Shown: positions 10,121 through 18,598, counted from the first letter of the stretch. The stretch is 34,699 nt of DNA from Gammaproteobacteria bacterium (GCA_030426545.1 JAUHYL010000043.1:1-34699), one strand, 5' to 3'. Translations and numbers: made by a program. The notes: generated by a model not told the origin, from the letters alone.

Positions 10121-12656
10121 CGAGCTTCAGCAGGGTCCACGTGTTGTAGCCGTGATTGTGCAGGTGATACTCCACCACGCTACCGGCTGGCGCATCGAAA
10201 TCCACAGGAATGCGCAGATCGAAAATTTCTGCATCGCTGGGTATGTCGACATTGGCCTGCCACACCACGTTGCCATCCACCGTGATAGCAGCGTGGGCAC
10301 TCGCTGGCCGATTGAACGCCAGGTTGCCGTGCCACAGCACGAGGTGCAGCGTGTCGCCCGCGCTGATGGGTGCCAGGCTTGGCTGCGCGACAGAAAGGTA
10401 ATTGCAGAAGCCGGTCTCCACTTCCAGCGCACCGTCTTCGTTATACCAGCTGTTGTCGGGACACTCGACTGTGCCCGGGCGGTGAGCCGCGAGGCTGTCA
10501 TCGGCAGCGCTCTGATACTGCCAGCTGTTCACATCAATCAACGCGTCGGCGTCCACCTGTTCGCTGTCAACGACTTCGATGTCCACAGAGTGCTCAATGC
10601 CCAGTGCGTGGTGATCGTTACCCCGCAGGCTGACGCGCAGGTTGTGCATTCCCGGCGCAAGGTCCTCCGGCAACTGGAAATAGTACTTCGCATCCCAGGC
10701 CGTGAGGTGCTCCGCGTTGTCGTCGTCGGTATCCAGATAGACATGGTAGTGGCCGGCGTAAACACCCGAGTGATCATCACCCTCGCCGCCATGCCCCATG
10801 CTGTCATCGTGCGCCGCATCGGCGTCGTGATCGTGCTCGGCGTCGTGATCGTGGTCGCCGTCGTCATCATGATCCACGTGCGACCCCGGCTCCATCAGGG
10901 TGAAGTTTGTAAACAGCAACTCCAGCGGCACGAGATCCCCGGCCCTGAACTTCTGCCGGTATGACGGTGTGTCGATGTGCACGCTGGCCTGGTAACTGTA
11001 ATCGTAGCCCTCGGCCGGTACCGTCATGAGGATATTCATCAGGCACATCTCATCGCCGGTGCCGTCGCCCCATTCCACATCGCGCGCTTTCTGTTGCACG
11101 CCATTGAGGATGACCTGATTGGCATCGGTATTGTCCCAGGTGCACTCCAGCCGGATCATGTCGTTGGGCTTCACCAGCAACTCACGCTCCAGCAGGTAGG
11201 TGCTCTGCCAGTTGAAATCCCAGTCGCGGATATCGAGGATCACCTGTTCGGTGCCGTTCTCGCGTATCAGCGTGGTGCGGCCTGTCGTCGCCAGGTTGTG
11301 CATATGCAGGAAGCCGGTGTGCATCGCCCAGGTGTCCTGCTCCTCCACACCGGCGGGGCCACCAAACAAACGCGCCAGGACAAAGGCTGGCACCTGGAAA
11401 GAATGGTGCACATTCGGCTCGCCGGCGGGAATCGGCATACCGCCAGAGCGCAACCAGAACGGATTGGTAAACAGGAACCCGCTGGAGGGGCGCTCTACCT
11501 CGTCCTGGGTGGCAATCAGAATCTGTGACTGATCCGGCGTTGGTTCGGCAACCAGCGTGTTGTAGTGCATCTGCACAACCAGCAGGGAGCCGGGTTCAAT
11601 ACCGATGCCGGTACCTTCAGGCGCCTGGCCACCCGGTGCACCGGGCACCCAGCCGCCGATCTGCCGCGGCAGGGGCGCACCCTCGATACCACCCGAGAGC
11701 AGACACGGCCAGCCCGGGTTACCGTCGCGACCGCTTGCCCCGGCGTAGTAATGCACGTCTTCAGGATCAATGATGTTGACGATGACATGGTGCACTTCTT
11801 CCACCTGGTCCGGAATCACATCAACCGCTTTCACATAAGCCACATAGTCCAGTGGCCAGTCGATGGCAAAGCAGCGGTGATCGTCCGGCTGCAGGGTGGG
11901 TGTGTAAGGTTCGGGCAGCGCCACCTTGATGTTGTACTCAGGCGGGTCGCGCAAATCCTCGTCAGGCCCGGGCGGCTGGTACTCGGCGGGATCACCCTCG
12001 GCCATTGCGCCCGACAACCAGTTGACCAGCTTGTACTCCTGCTCGGGCGCCATCACGCGCGAGTGCAGGAAGCGGCTGTAGCCCGGCGTGGGAGGCCAGG
12101 GGGGCATGGTGCCGTTTTCCACCGCGAAAGCCGCGGCGGCGGCGACATCTCTCACTTTCTGGTAACTGTCCAGCGGGAACGGTGCCACGCCACCCTCGAC
12201 GTGGCAGCCAACGCAGTACTCTTCGATAATCGCGCGCGTATCGCCGTGGTAGGTAAAGCCTTCATCGGCGCCATAGGGTGCCTGGGACGGATCGCCCAGC
12301 GGGGCACCCTCGGCAATCCACTGCCGCAGCAGCGCGGACTCGCTGTCGCTAAGATCGGCAAAGCCCTGTGGCGGCATCGTGCCGCTCTGCAGAACAAAGT
12401 CGATAGCGGACCGTTTGGCGTGCACCTCGTCGTAGGTGTCCAGCGGGAAGGGTGCGAGGGGGCTGCCATCGGTGTGGCACGACGTACAGTAACGGTCCAC
12501 CAGGGGCTCGGCGGCGCTGTACCAAGATATCTCCGGGGGACCTTCGCTCTGCACCCCCACCTGGGCTCCACCACCAGAGGACGAACCTCCACCACAACCT
12601 GCGACAGCCACAGCGGCAGACACTGAGACCATTTTTAGCAATGTATTTATATTCAT
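10107..12656 (-). CDS. Lipoprotein fusing two haem-c motifs to a PHM-like dicopper monooxygenase core
   Basis: The predicted lipoprotein has 849 residues (lipobox VAGC, Cys21, then a Gly/Ser linker). Two cytochrome-c-like modules follow: C57-TS-C60-H61 and C148-VG-C151-H152, each with a downstream GTMPP that may supply an axial Met (M94, M184). Residues about 240-560 match copper type II ascorbate-dependent monooxygenases (Pfam Cu2_monooxygen and Cu2_monoox_C; eukaryotic PHM and dopamine beta-hydroxylase). The ligands align as H289-H290 and H364 for CuH, and H451-x-H453 and M537 (DEMC) for CuM. An Asp/His-rich stretch spans about 593-630, then a GHYHVYLD domain and a C-terminal beta domain (about 738-849). 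Family members hydroxylate C-H bonds with O2. The haems could feed electrons internally. I chose ATG 12656 over TTG 12701 because it gives a clean lipoprotein signal. It leads a five-gene cluster. Substrate unknown. Confidence 0.88.
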   Translation of the reverse strand: MNINTLLKMVSVSAAVAVAGCGGGSSSGGGAQVGVQSEGPPEISWYSAAEPLVDRYCTSCHTDGSPLAPFPLDTYDEVHAKRSAIDFVLQSGTMPPQGFADLSDSESALLRQWIAEGAPLGDPSQAPYGADEGFTYHGDTRAIIEEYCVGCHVEGGVAPFPLDSYQKVRDVAAAAAFAVENGTMPPWPPTPGYSRFLHSRVMAPEQEYKLVNWLSGAMAEGDPAEYQPPGPDEDLRDPPEYNIKVALPEPYTPTLQPDDHRCFAIDWPLDYVAYVKAVDVIPDQVEEVHHVIVNIIDPEDVHYYAGASGRDGNPGWPCLLSGGIEGAPLPRQIGGWVPGAPGGQAPEGTGIGIEPGSLLVVQMHYNTLVAEPTPDQSQILIATQDEVERPSSGFLFTNPFWLRSGGMPIPAGEPNVHHSFQVPAFVLARLFGGPAGVEEQDTWAMHTGFLHMHNLATTGRTTLIRENGTEQVILDIRDWDFNWQSTYLLERELLVKPNDMIRLECTWDNTDANQVILNGVQQKARDVEWGDGTGDEMCLMNILMTVPAEGYDYSYQASVHIDTPSYRQKFRAGDLVPLELLFTNFTLMEPGSHVDHDDDGDHDHDAEHDHDADAAHDDSMGHGGEGDDHSGVYAGHYHVYLDTDDDNAEHLTAWDAKYYFQLPEDLAPGMHNLRVSLRGNDHHALGIEHSVDIEVVDSEQVDADALIDVNSWQYQSAADDSLAAHRPGTVECPDNSWYNEDGALEVETGFCNYLSVAQPSLAPISAGDTLHLVLWHGNLAFNRPASAHAAITVDGNVVWQANVDIPSDAEIFDLRIPVDFDAPAGSVVEYHLHNHGYNTWTLLKLDVER

Positions 12657-12753
12657 AGCGAGAAAACTAGCACATTTTGACTGCACGGTCAGCCCCGGCA
12701 AAAAAATTTCACAGACCGCAGCCCGCGCGGCCGAAATCGCTCTAAGCCATTGA

Positions 12754-13077
12754 TTATTCTACAGACAATAGCGAGTCCACCGTCTCCAGCGCGACCACCA
12801 GCTCAGTACAGGCAAGTCCGCTGCCGCGAAAGTACTCCTCGGCCATGGGCGCTATCCCGCACCGTCTGGGCAACTCGGACTCTGCTTCCAGCAGGCTGTA
12901 CATCCGGGGCAGGAAGACAAACTGCAGCCACTGCGGCAAGGTCAGGGTATCGATACAAAAAGGTTGCGTGGAGGCCAGCGCCGCCGCCGGGGGTGGGCTG
13001 TGATCCCATTGATCGAGTTGACGCAGTTGCGCCTCGATGTCGATCAGGGTGGCGGCGATATCCGTTTGCAGGCTCAT
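12754..13077 (-). CDS. yqcC: YqcC family protein (DUF446)
   Basis: This 107-residue protein matches E. coli YqcC in its central block: STQPFCIDTL, then WLQFVFLPRMYSLLE, then ELPRRCGIAPMAEEYF. The N-terminal 30 residues form a helix with regularly spaced Ile/Leu. The function of the family is not established; in enterobacteria the gene sits beside a tRNA pseudouridine synthase gene, but that partner is absent here. It starts only five bases after the sulfatase stop, so the two are probably co-transcribed. A 97-base gap separates it from the dicopper-haem lipoprotein gene. It appears complete and cytosolic. Confidence 0.85.
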   Translation of the reverse strand: MSLQTDIAATLIDIEAQLRQLDQWDHSPPPAAALASTQPFCIDTLTLPQWLQFVFLPRMYSLLEAESELPRRCGIAPMAEEYFRGSGLACTELVVALETVDSLLSVE

Positions 13078-13082
13078 TCGTT

Positions 13083-14465
13083 TTACTGCTGCGGCGCGCC
13101 GGGCGCTAACGGTGAGGACGCCGCTTCAGGTCGAAAGTCAAAGTCGCCGGTGGAGCGCCGCCACTCACGCAGTTGCGCAGCCATCTCGCGGCGCACCGGC
13201 GCATACGTGGCGTCGTCGGCGAGATTGCGAAAATCAACACCGTCATCACTGACGGCAAACAACTCCACAGCGGGTCGCTCATCGGCGAAACAGGCTTCCT
13301 GTGTTTCGGTCAGCCGCCCTTCCCTGTGTGCCTTTACCAGCGCCTTGTGCACAATCGTGCTGCCGAAGGGCGTGTCTCTGCAATCGCCGCCCCGGGGATA
13401 CTGATTTTCCTTGTACAGGAAGTTTAGCGATCGCACGGCTCTCTCGTGTGCTGGCTCCACATGCCAGTTGCGCTCGGCAAAGACGTAATCCCTGAGCTTG
13501 CGCTGCGGCTCAGCAAACACCCGGGCAAACGAGCTGCCCTCTATATCCGCCGGGACAGATGCGCCCGCCAACTCCAACAGCGTAGGTGCGACGTCGACCG
13601 CACTCAATAAAAAAGGGTAGTCGGTGGGGACGGTAACACCCTTGGGCCAATGCACAATGAAAGGCGTCTTGATGCCAGCGTCATACAGCGACAGCTTTCC
13701 CCGGGGAAAGGGGCGGCCGTTGTCCGACATGATCAGCACCAACGTATCATCCAAAATACCCTGCTGCGCCAGTTCTTCGCGAACAAGGCCAACATCGCGA
13801 TCAAAGCTCGAAACTTCAAGGTAGTAGGCAAGCAGCTCCCTGCGCAATCCCTTGCCATCCACGTAGCCGGCGGGAAGCTCAAAGGAACGGTGATCGTAGT
13901 ACCGGGCGAACGCCTCGCCGCGATCATGTGGCCGGTGCGGATCGTGCGCCGCCAGCCACAGGAAAAAGGGCTTGTTTTTCGGCCTGTCACGCAGGAGCTC
14001 CAGCCAGTCGGAACTCACGTCATCGTATGTAACATCCCGCACTACGTCGAACTGGCCTTTTACCAACCCTCCGATGTGCCACTTGCCGGCGGCACCGGTG
14101 AAATACCCCGCCGCTCCCAGAAGCTGGCCCAGGGTGGCTTCAGATGCTGGCAGCTTCTGGTGCAGATTTACCAGTCCATTGGAATGGGGATACTTCCCCG
14201 TAAGGATGCTTGCGCGACTGGCACTGCAGGAGCTGGTGGTGAGGAAGGCACTCGTAAAGCGCATTCCGCGATCGGCAAGTTCATCTATGTTCGGCGTGTA
14301 GACATCGTTGTTGCCGTAGGCGCCTATGTCATTCCAACTCAGATCATCAGCGACGATGACAATGAAGTTCGGGCGGGACTGCTGCACAGAGATCGCATCA
14401 ATCGTCAACAGCACTGCAGCAACCAGCAGCAAGACAATGGGCAACACCATGCGCAAACGATTCAA
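13083..14465 (-). CDS. Sulfatase (type I, formylglycine-dependent), membrane-anchored or secreted
   Basis: Type I sulfatases hydrolyse sulfate esters using a formylglycine made from Cys or Ser. Numbered from TTG 14465, the protein has 460 residues: a hydrophobic N-terminal segment (about residues 6-23), then PNFIVIVADDLSW with metal ligands D40 and D41. The modification motif is C80-S-A-S-R84 (Ala in place of the commoner Pro), followed by LTGKYPHSNG, and GKWHIG with K128 and H130. Further on are MSDNG and an AGIKTPFIVHWPKG segment. The frame opens at GTG 14516. ATG 14450 lies inside the hydrophobic region, and TTG 14465 has GGAGA five bases upstream, so I prefer it. No formylglycine-generating enzyme gene is in the window. 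The CSASR form resembles heparan-sulfamidase-like branches, so a sulfated polysaccharide is a plausible but unproven substrate. Confidence 0.88.
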   Translation of the reverse strand: MNRLRMVLPIVLLLVAAVLLTIDAISVQQSRPNFIVIVADDLSWNDIGAYGNNDVYTPNIDELADRGMRFTSAFLTTSSCSASRASILTGKYPHSNGLVNLHQKLPASEATLGQLLGAAGYFTGAAGKWHIGGLVKGQFDVVRDVTYDDVSSDWLELLRDRPKNKPFFLWLAAHDPHRPHDRGEAFARYYDHRSFELPAGYVDGKGLRRELLAYYLEVSSFDRDVGLVREELAQQGILDDTLVLIMSDNGRPFPRGKLSLYDAGIKTPFIVHWPKGVTVPTDYPFLLSAVDVAPTLLELAGASVPADIEGSSFARVFAEPQRKLRDYVFAERNWHVEPAHERAVRSLNFLYKENQYPRGGDCRDTPFGSTIVHKALVKAHREGRLTETQEACFADERPAVELFAVSDDGVDFRNLADDATYAPVRREMAAQLREWRRSTGDFDFRPEAASSPLAPGAPQQ

Positions 14466-14627
14466 TACTGTCTCCGTGCTGCGCGCCGCTTCTTCTGTCC
14501 TGTCAGAACGACCCACTACAGCTATGCAGGTTCCGTCAGGCGGCCTTTTGACCGATCAGAACCCAGTCGCTATTCTGAACTTCTCATCGCGGCCAAGTAA
14601 AGCGGAACGTTCAAGGCCAATTGTGCT

Positions 14628-14701
14628 GCGGGTGTAGTTCAATGGTAGAACTGGAGCTTCCCAAGCTTCAAACGTGGGTTCGATTCCCATCACCCGCTCC
14701 A
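14628..14701 (+). tRNA. tRNA-Gly (anticodon CCC)
   Basis: The 74-base cloverleaf folds completely: a 7-bp acceptor stem GCGGGTG/CACCCGC, a D arm GTTC/GAAC with loop AATGGTA, an anticodon stem GGAGC/GCTTC with loop TTCCCAA, a variable region AAAC, and a T arm GTGGG/CCCAT around TTCGATT. Discriminator T and an encoded CCA close it. The anticodon CCC (14660-14662) reads GGG glycine codons. It lies alone between the divergently placed sulfatase and the convergent dinG. I see no strong promoter hexamers directly upstream and no clear intrinsic terminator after it. Confidence 0.96.
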
Positions 14702-14757
14702 AAAAAATCGCGACCGGCAGAGCACTCTCCGGGCAATTACTTAACGTTGAACCCACA

Positions 14758-16884
14758 TCAACCCAGCACCCGCTTGAACGGTGGCAGAGAATCCAGAATT
14801 GCCCTGCCGTAGCGCTTGGTCAGGACGCGCTTGTCTAACAGTGTTACCCGGCCGGTATCCTGCTCCGTGCGCAGCAACCGGCCGCTGGCCTGGACCAGAC
14901 GCAATGCGGCATCGGGTACGCTGATCTCCATGAACGCATTGCGCCCCTGTGCCTCCACCCACTCCGCCAGAGCTGCCTCCAACGGACTGTCCGGTACGGC
15001 GAAAGGAATTTTGGCGATGACCACGTGGCGGCAGTAGTCACCGGGCAGATCGACTCCCTCTGCAAAGCTGGCCAGGCCAAAAATGACGCTGCCCTGGTTG
15101 TTGTCGATGGCCTCGCGGTGGCGACGCAGGATTTCCTGCTTGCTGTAATCGCCCTGCATCAAAATACCGCCGGCAAATTCTCCACTCAGGCCGTTGTACA
15201 CATCCAGCATCTGCCGACGCGAAGAGAACAGCACGAGGCTGCCCTCGTCGCGGCCAAGTATCTGTGGCAACTGGGTAATGATCGCCGCTGTGTGCGCCTC
15301 CGCGTCGCCGGGCTCACAATCCATGGGCGGCACAATGAACTGTGCATTGGCGTAATTGAAGGGGCTGGCAACCACCTTGTAGTTGCCCTCACGCGGCGCA
15401 CCGGAGTGCAGGATGAAACGTTCGAAGGAACCCAGCGCGGTAATCGTGGCAGAGGTTACTATCACGCCCGCTGCCCGCGACCACAGGCAGTCCTGCAAAA
15501 TGTCTGACGCGATCACGGGGCTGCAGCGCAGATCAAAACCATATTGCCCGCCGCTGTTGAGCAGGGTAATCCAGCGCGCCTGTGGCGGCACTTCGCCCTC
15601 CCCCGTTACCGCATAGGCGCGCCACAACGCGAGCGCGCCCTCGGCGCGGCCCAGCATGCCACCGATATTAATATGCCAGGTTTCCAGCGCCGATTTGTCG
15701 ATGCCGGCAAAGTCGTCTTCCAGTGCGTCTTCCAGCAGTGATTCAAGACGGGAAAGCCCAGCGCTTAATTTCTCAAATTGCTGTGCCAGCCCCACTGCGA
15801 TAGGTATCAGGCCCTTGGGCACGAGGCCGTGCGCAAAGCGCAACTGCTGATCGTCTCGACGCTCGTCAACATCCTCCGGGTTGAACAGGGTCGCAACATG
15901 TTGCTCGGCGACCTGCAGTGCTGCGGCAATGTCGTCCATCTCGCCCGGAAGATTTTTCAGGTGTCGCTCAATGCCGCTGATGCCCGCCAGTACCGGTGCC
16001 GCCTGCGCCAGAGACTTCTTGCTGTCCTGCAGCCAGGCTACCGTTGTGTGCAGGCGACAGAAACTGGCGAAGTGCGACAGCGCCTTGTCCGGAAGGTGGT
16101 GGCCCTCGTCAAAGATGTAGATGCTGTCTTCCGGCGCAGACAGGATCGCGCCGCCGCCCAGGGCCAGGTCCGACAGCACCAGATCGTGATTGGTGACGAT
16201 GATGTCCGCCGACTGCAATTCGTCGCGCGCGCGGAAAAAACTGCACTGGCTGATGTTGGGGCAGCGCCGCCCGGAGCACTGGCTGTGATCGGTGGTAACG
16301 CCGTACCAGACCTGCTCGGGCACACTTTCGGGCCAGTTGTCGCGGTCACCATCCCACTCGCCACGACCAAGGGCGTCCAGCATGGCGTGGTAAACCGGCG
16401 TCGCCTCTTCATCCGCAGGCGTGCCCACATCCTCGGGGTAAAGTGACAGCAGGCCCGCCTCCCCTTCTCCGTCGGCCATCATGCGATCCAGTTTGGACAG
16501 GCAGACATAGCGGCGACGGCCCTTGGCCAATGCGTAGGTGAAATTCAGCCCGCTGTTCTGGCGAATGTCGGGCAGGTCCTTGTTGATGAACTGTTCCTGC
16601 AACGCCACCGTTGCCGTGGCCACGACCAGGCGGCGGTTCAACTCCAGCGCCATGGGGATAGCGGCCACGGCGTACGCGATGGTTTTACCCGTGCCGGTAC
16701 CCGCCTCGATCACGCACACTGCCGGCTCGTCGGCATCGCCGGCGCCTGCCGGCGGAATACGCGCCAGGGTGTTGGCAATTTCCGCAATCATCTGCCGCTG
16801 GCCCCAGCGCGGCGACAGCGACTTGCTCTCAACAATGGCGGTGTACGCCGTGCGGATAGCTTCTTTCAGTTCTTCGGCGAGCAA
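14758..16884 (-). CDS. dinG: ATP-dependent DNA helicase DinG (iron-sulfur, XPD-like)
   Basis: DinG is a 5'-3' superfamily 2 helicase that unwinds R-loops and D-loops during replication-transcription conflict and the damage response. The 708-residue protein matches the usual length (about 700-720). Motifs: Walker A AGTGTGKT (61-68); an Fe-S cluster set C128, C203, C208 and C214 with E. coli-like spacing; IVTNHDLVLSD (229-239); and the DEGH box (259-262). The C-terminal helicase motifs include VLFSSRRQ, a GLASFAEGVDLPG segment and QASGRLLRTE. It starts at TTG 16884, two bases after the acyltransferase stop, with no clear ribosome-binding site, suggesting translational coupling. The N-terminus aligns with E. 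coli DinG around QRQMIAEIANTLA, so no large part is missing. A LexA box was not seen. Confidence 0.94.
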   Translation of the reverse strand: MLAEELKEAIRTAYTAIVESKSLSPRWGQRQMIAEIANTLARIPPAGAGDADEPAVCVIEAGTGTGKTIAYAVAAIPMALELNRRLVVATATVALQEQFINKDLPDIRQNSGLNFTYALAKGRRRYVCLSKLDRMMADGEGEAGLLSLYPEDVGTPADEEATPVYHAMLDALGRGEWDGDRDNWPESVPEQVWYGVTTDHSQCSGRRCPNISQCSFFRARDELQSADIIVTNHDLVLSDLALGGGAILSAPEDSIYIFDEGHHLPDKALSHFASFCRLHTTVAWLQDSKKSLAQAAPVLAGISGIERHLKNLPGEMDDIAAALQVAEQHVATLFNPEDVDERRDDQQLRFAHGLVPKGLIPIAVGLAQQFEKLSAGLSRLESLLEDALEDDFAGIDKSALETWHINIGGMLGRAEGALALWRAYAVTGEGEVPPQARWITLLNSGGQYGFDLRCSPVIASDILQDCLWSRAAGVIVTSATITALGSFERFILHSGAPREGNYKVVASPFNYANAQFIVPPMDCEPGDAEAHTAAIITQLPQILGRDEGSLVLFSSRRQMLDVYNGLSGEFAGGILMQGDYSKQEILRRHREAIDNNQGSVIFGLASFAEGVDLPGDYCRHVVIAKIPFAVPDSPLEAALAEWVEAQGRNAFMEISVPDAALRLVQASGRLLRTEQDTGRVTLLDKRVLTKRYGRAILDSLPPFKRVLG

Positions 16885-16886
16885 AG

Positions 16887-18023
16887 CTAAGCTAGTTTGC
16901 TGACAACAGCGTTGGCATAGATACCCAGCGCATAGGGCCGGTGGCCCTCAGGCATTGCCTCGATGCGCGCATCAAACTCAGCCTCGGTACAGGCGCCGGA
17001 TTCGCGAAAGAGATTGTCGGGAAGGGGAGCATCGTCGCCGTGCAGGCGCTTGAAGGCAAACAGGTTCGTGGGGTGGAGGCAGAAATCACGAATAATCTGG
17101 CGGTCTATCTCTGCGGCGACAGCCTCGGGAGACTCCAGACCGGCGGGCAGGGGCGTACCGAACGAGACATGCACGTGACCCTTGTTCCCGGCGATGCCCT
17201 GGGCAATGGAGGCAACATCCTCCTGCGCGGCTTTTTCGTATGCCCCCTCGCTGGCAAGTTGATGCAGCTCTCTGGCTTTCAGCGCATCGCACGGGTCGAG
17301 CTCATAGGAAATGGCAACCGGTACAATGCGCAGCCCTGCAATATGCTCGGAGAAGCTCTGCTGCTTTTTATCACGACTCATCGACAGCATCTTGATGATC
17401 ACCGGCTCTGTGCGATCGACGCCGTCTTTTGCACGCCCCTCACGTTGTGCCAGCCATACGGGAGCGTTTTCCTCGCAAACGGAAAACTGAATATACTGGG
17501 ATAACTGCTTCGAAGCCGCCAGCAACTCGCGCGGGCCGCTGACCGAGCGGCGCACGATAAAACTCTTGTTCAGGCGCATCAGATCTGACACCCAGGGCTT
17601 GGTGAGCAGGTTGTCGCCGATCGCGATGCGCACCGTGTTGCGCCCACTCTGGTGCAGGGCGTAGTTGGTAAACGCCGGGTCCATCGCGATATCGCGGTGA
17701 TTGCTGATATACAGGTAGCCCTTGGCAGGATCGAGCTTGTCCAGGCCAGAGACGCTGAAACCGCCAGTGGAGCGCTCGATCATCCTGTCCATGTACAGTT
17801 TGATAACCTGCTGCATGCTGGCCACGTCCACCACACCGCGCACCTCGCGCGCCAGCAGGCGCCGCACCACGGGCCGCACCAGCCAGGGCATTGCCGAGGC
17901 TAGTTTGCCGAGGCGATAGGCGCCCAGTACATCGAGAAACTCAGGCGTTTCAAGCAGCCGCGCCAGTACCGGGCTTACCTCTTCATCCCGATAGGGGCGA
18001 ATGTCTGCAAACGGATCACTCAC
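16887..18023 (-). CDS. PlsC-like 1-acyl-glycerol-3-phosphate acyltransferase family protein
   Basis: This 378-residue protein belongs to the glycerolipid acyltransferase (PlsC, Pfam PF01553) superfamily. The catalytic region reads YLYISNHRDIAMDPAF, in which His is followed by Asp after five residues. The textbook motif is NHx4D, so this is a spacing variant or the Asp right after NHR takes part. A second conserved block, QREGRAKDG, matches the substrate-binding EGxxxxG-type motif. The hydrophobic region around IVPVAISYEL is the usual motif IV zone. Family members acylate lysophosphatidate or similar lipids at the membrane. The start is GTG 18023 with GGGAAA upstream. It lies directly before dinG with a two-base gap. 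Substrate and exact enzyme are not determined. Confidence 0.85.
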   Translation of the reverse strand: MSDPFADIRPYRDEEVSPVLARLLETPEFLDVLGAYRLGKLASAMPWLVRPVVRRLLAREVRGVVDVASMQQVIKLYMDRMIERSTGGFSVSGLDKLDPAKGYLYISNHRDIAMDPAFTNYALHQSGRNTVRIAIGDNLLTKPWVSDLMRLNKSFIVRRSVSGPRELLAASKQLSQYIQFSVCEENAPVWLAQREGRAKDGVDRTEPVIIKMLSMSRDKKQQSFSEHIAGLRIVPVAISYELDPCDALKARELHQLASEGAYEKAAQEDVASIAQGIAGNKGHVHVSFGTPLPAGLESPEAVAAEIDRQIIRDFCLHPTNLFAFKRLHGDDAPLPDNLFRESGACTEAEFDARIEAMPEGHRPYALGIYANAVVSKLA

Positions 18024-18183
18024 GAAGAATTTCCCGGGGGGCGAAAGCGGCTCACCATACCCAAATTCAGGACATCAGTCATCCGGCAGATGTGTGCGCC
18101 TGTGATTTGCGCGGCGCTGACTTGCCCGGTGCTTTCTGCTAATCTTGCGCCCCGTTGATTTGAGCACATTCTGCGGAGGACAC

Positions 18184-18408
18184 ATGGACGCGATATCAGC
18201 AACCCTGATTACTTTTGGCGCGGCGGCGTTACTGGCCAGCTGGGTCATGCTTCTGATCGTGTCATGGAAGGAAGACTACACCTGGGGACTGTGCACCCTG
18301 TTTCTTCCTCCGCTGTCCTACCTGTACAGCCTTGCGCGTTTTGACAAGGCGAGCGACGCGCTGTGGTTGGCCGTTGCCGGCTGGGTGCTGATTCTCCTCG
18401 CACTCTGA
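18184..18408 (+). CDS. Small integral membrane protein
   Basis: This 74-residue protein is dominated by hydrophobic segments: about residues 6-27 (an Ala/Leu-rich span ending MLLIVSW), a central span around GLCTLFLPPLSYLYSL, and a C-terminal span WLAVAGWVLILLAL. A short charged loop RFDKASD lies between the last two. It probably crosses the inner membrane two or three times. GGAGGA at 18175-18180 precedes ATG 18184, which fixes the start even though the frame is open 39 bases further upstream. It is divergent from the acyltransferase gene. I do not recognise a named family. Confidence 0.7.
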   Translation: MDAISATLITFGAAALLASWVMLLIVSWKEDYTWGLCTLFLPPLSYLYSLARFDKASDALWLAVAGWVLILLAL

Positions 18409-18465
18409 CACATGCGGAGCCCGCGCAGCAGAGAGTGGCTACGCCGTATTAATTTTTTGTAATTC

Positions 18466-18492
18466 GCACGCCCACAGGCCGAGTGGGCGTGC
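18466..18492. repeat. Perfect 10-bp inverted repeat (strong hairpin)
   Basis: GCACGCCCAC and GTGGGCGTGC form a perfect ten-base stem with a seven-base loop, AGGCCGA. On the plus strand it is preceded by a T-run and followed by AAAAA, so on neither strand does a T-run follow the stem. That argues against a standard intrinsic terminator. It lies in the 260-base gap between two small genes and could be a processing or stability element, or a REP-like repeat. Confidence 0.6.
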
Positions 18493-18569
18493 AAAAACGC
18501 CCGGTTAATCAGACAGTTAACGGATTACCCCAAACCTCGGGCGTCATCGGCGAAGAGTTGGGCCCAGGC

Positions 18570-18598
18570 CACCTGTAGTGCGATCAGGGCCGTATAAT
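18570..18598 (+). promoter_or_regulatory. Possible promoter of the small periplasmic protein gene
   Basis: A perfect -10 hexamer TATAAT lies at 18593-18598, about 70 bases before ATG 18669. The -35 region at the expected distance (CACCTG, 18570-18575) is a poor match, so an activator or another sigma factor may be needed. Confidence 0.4.

Noticed and set aside
10794-10876. GTC/GAT-rich repeat block in the dicopper gene as a CRISPR or tandem repeat
   Set aside because: The repetition comes from the Asp/His codons of the metal-binding linker within the reading frame; there are no spacer-repeat units.
14702-14757. Short A-run after tRNA-Gly as a tRNA-linked integration site or terminator
   Set aside because: No direct repeat of the tRNA 3' end, no integrase, and no hairpin before a T-run were seen.
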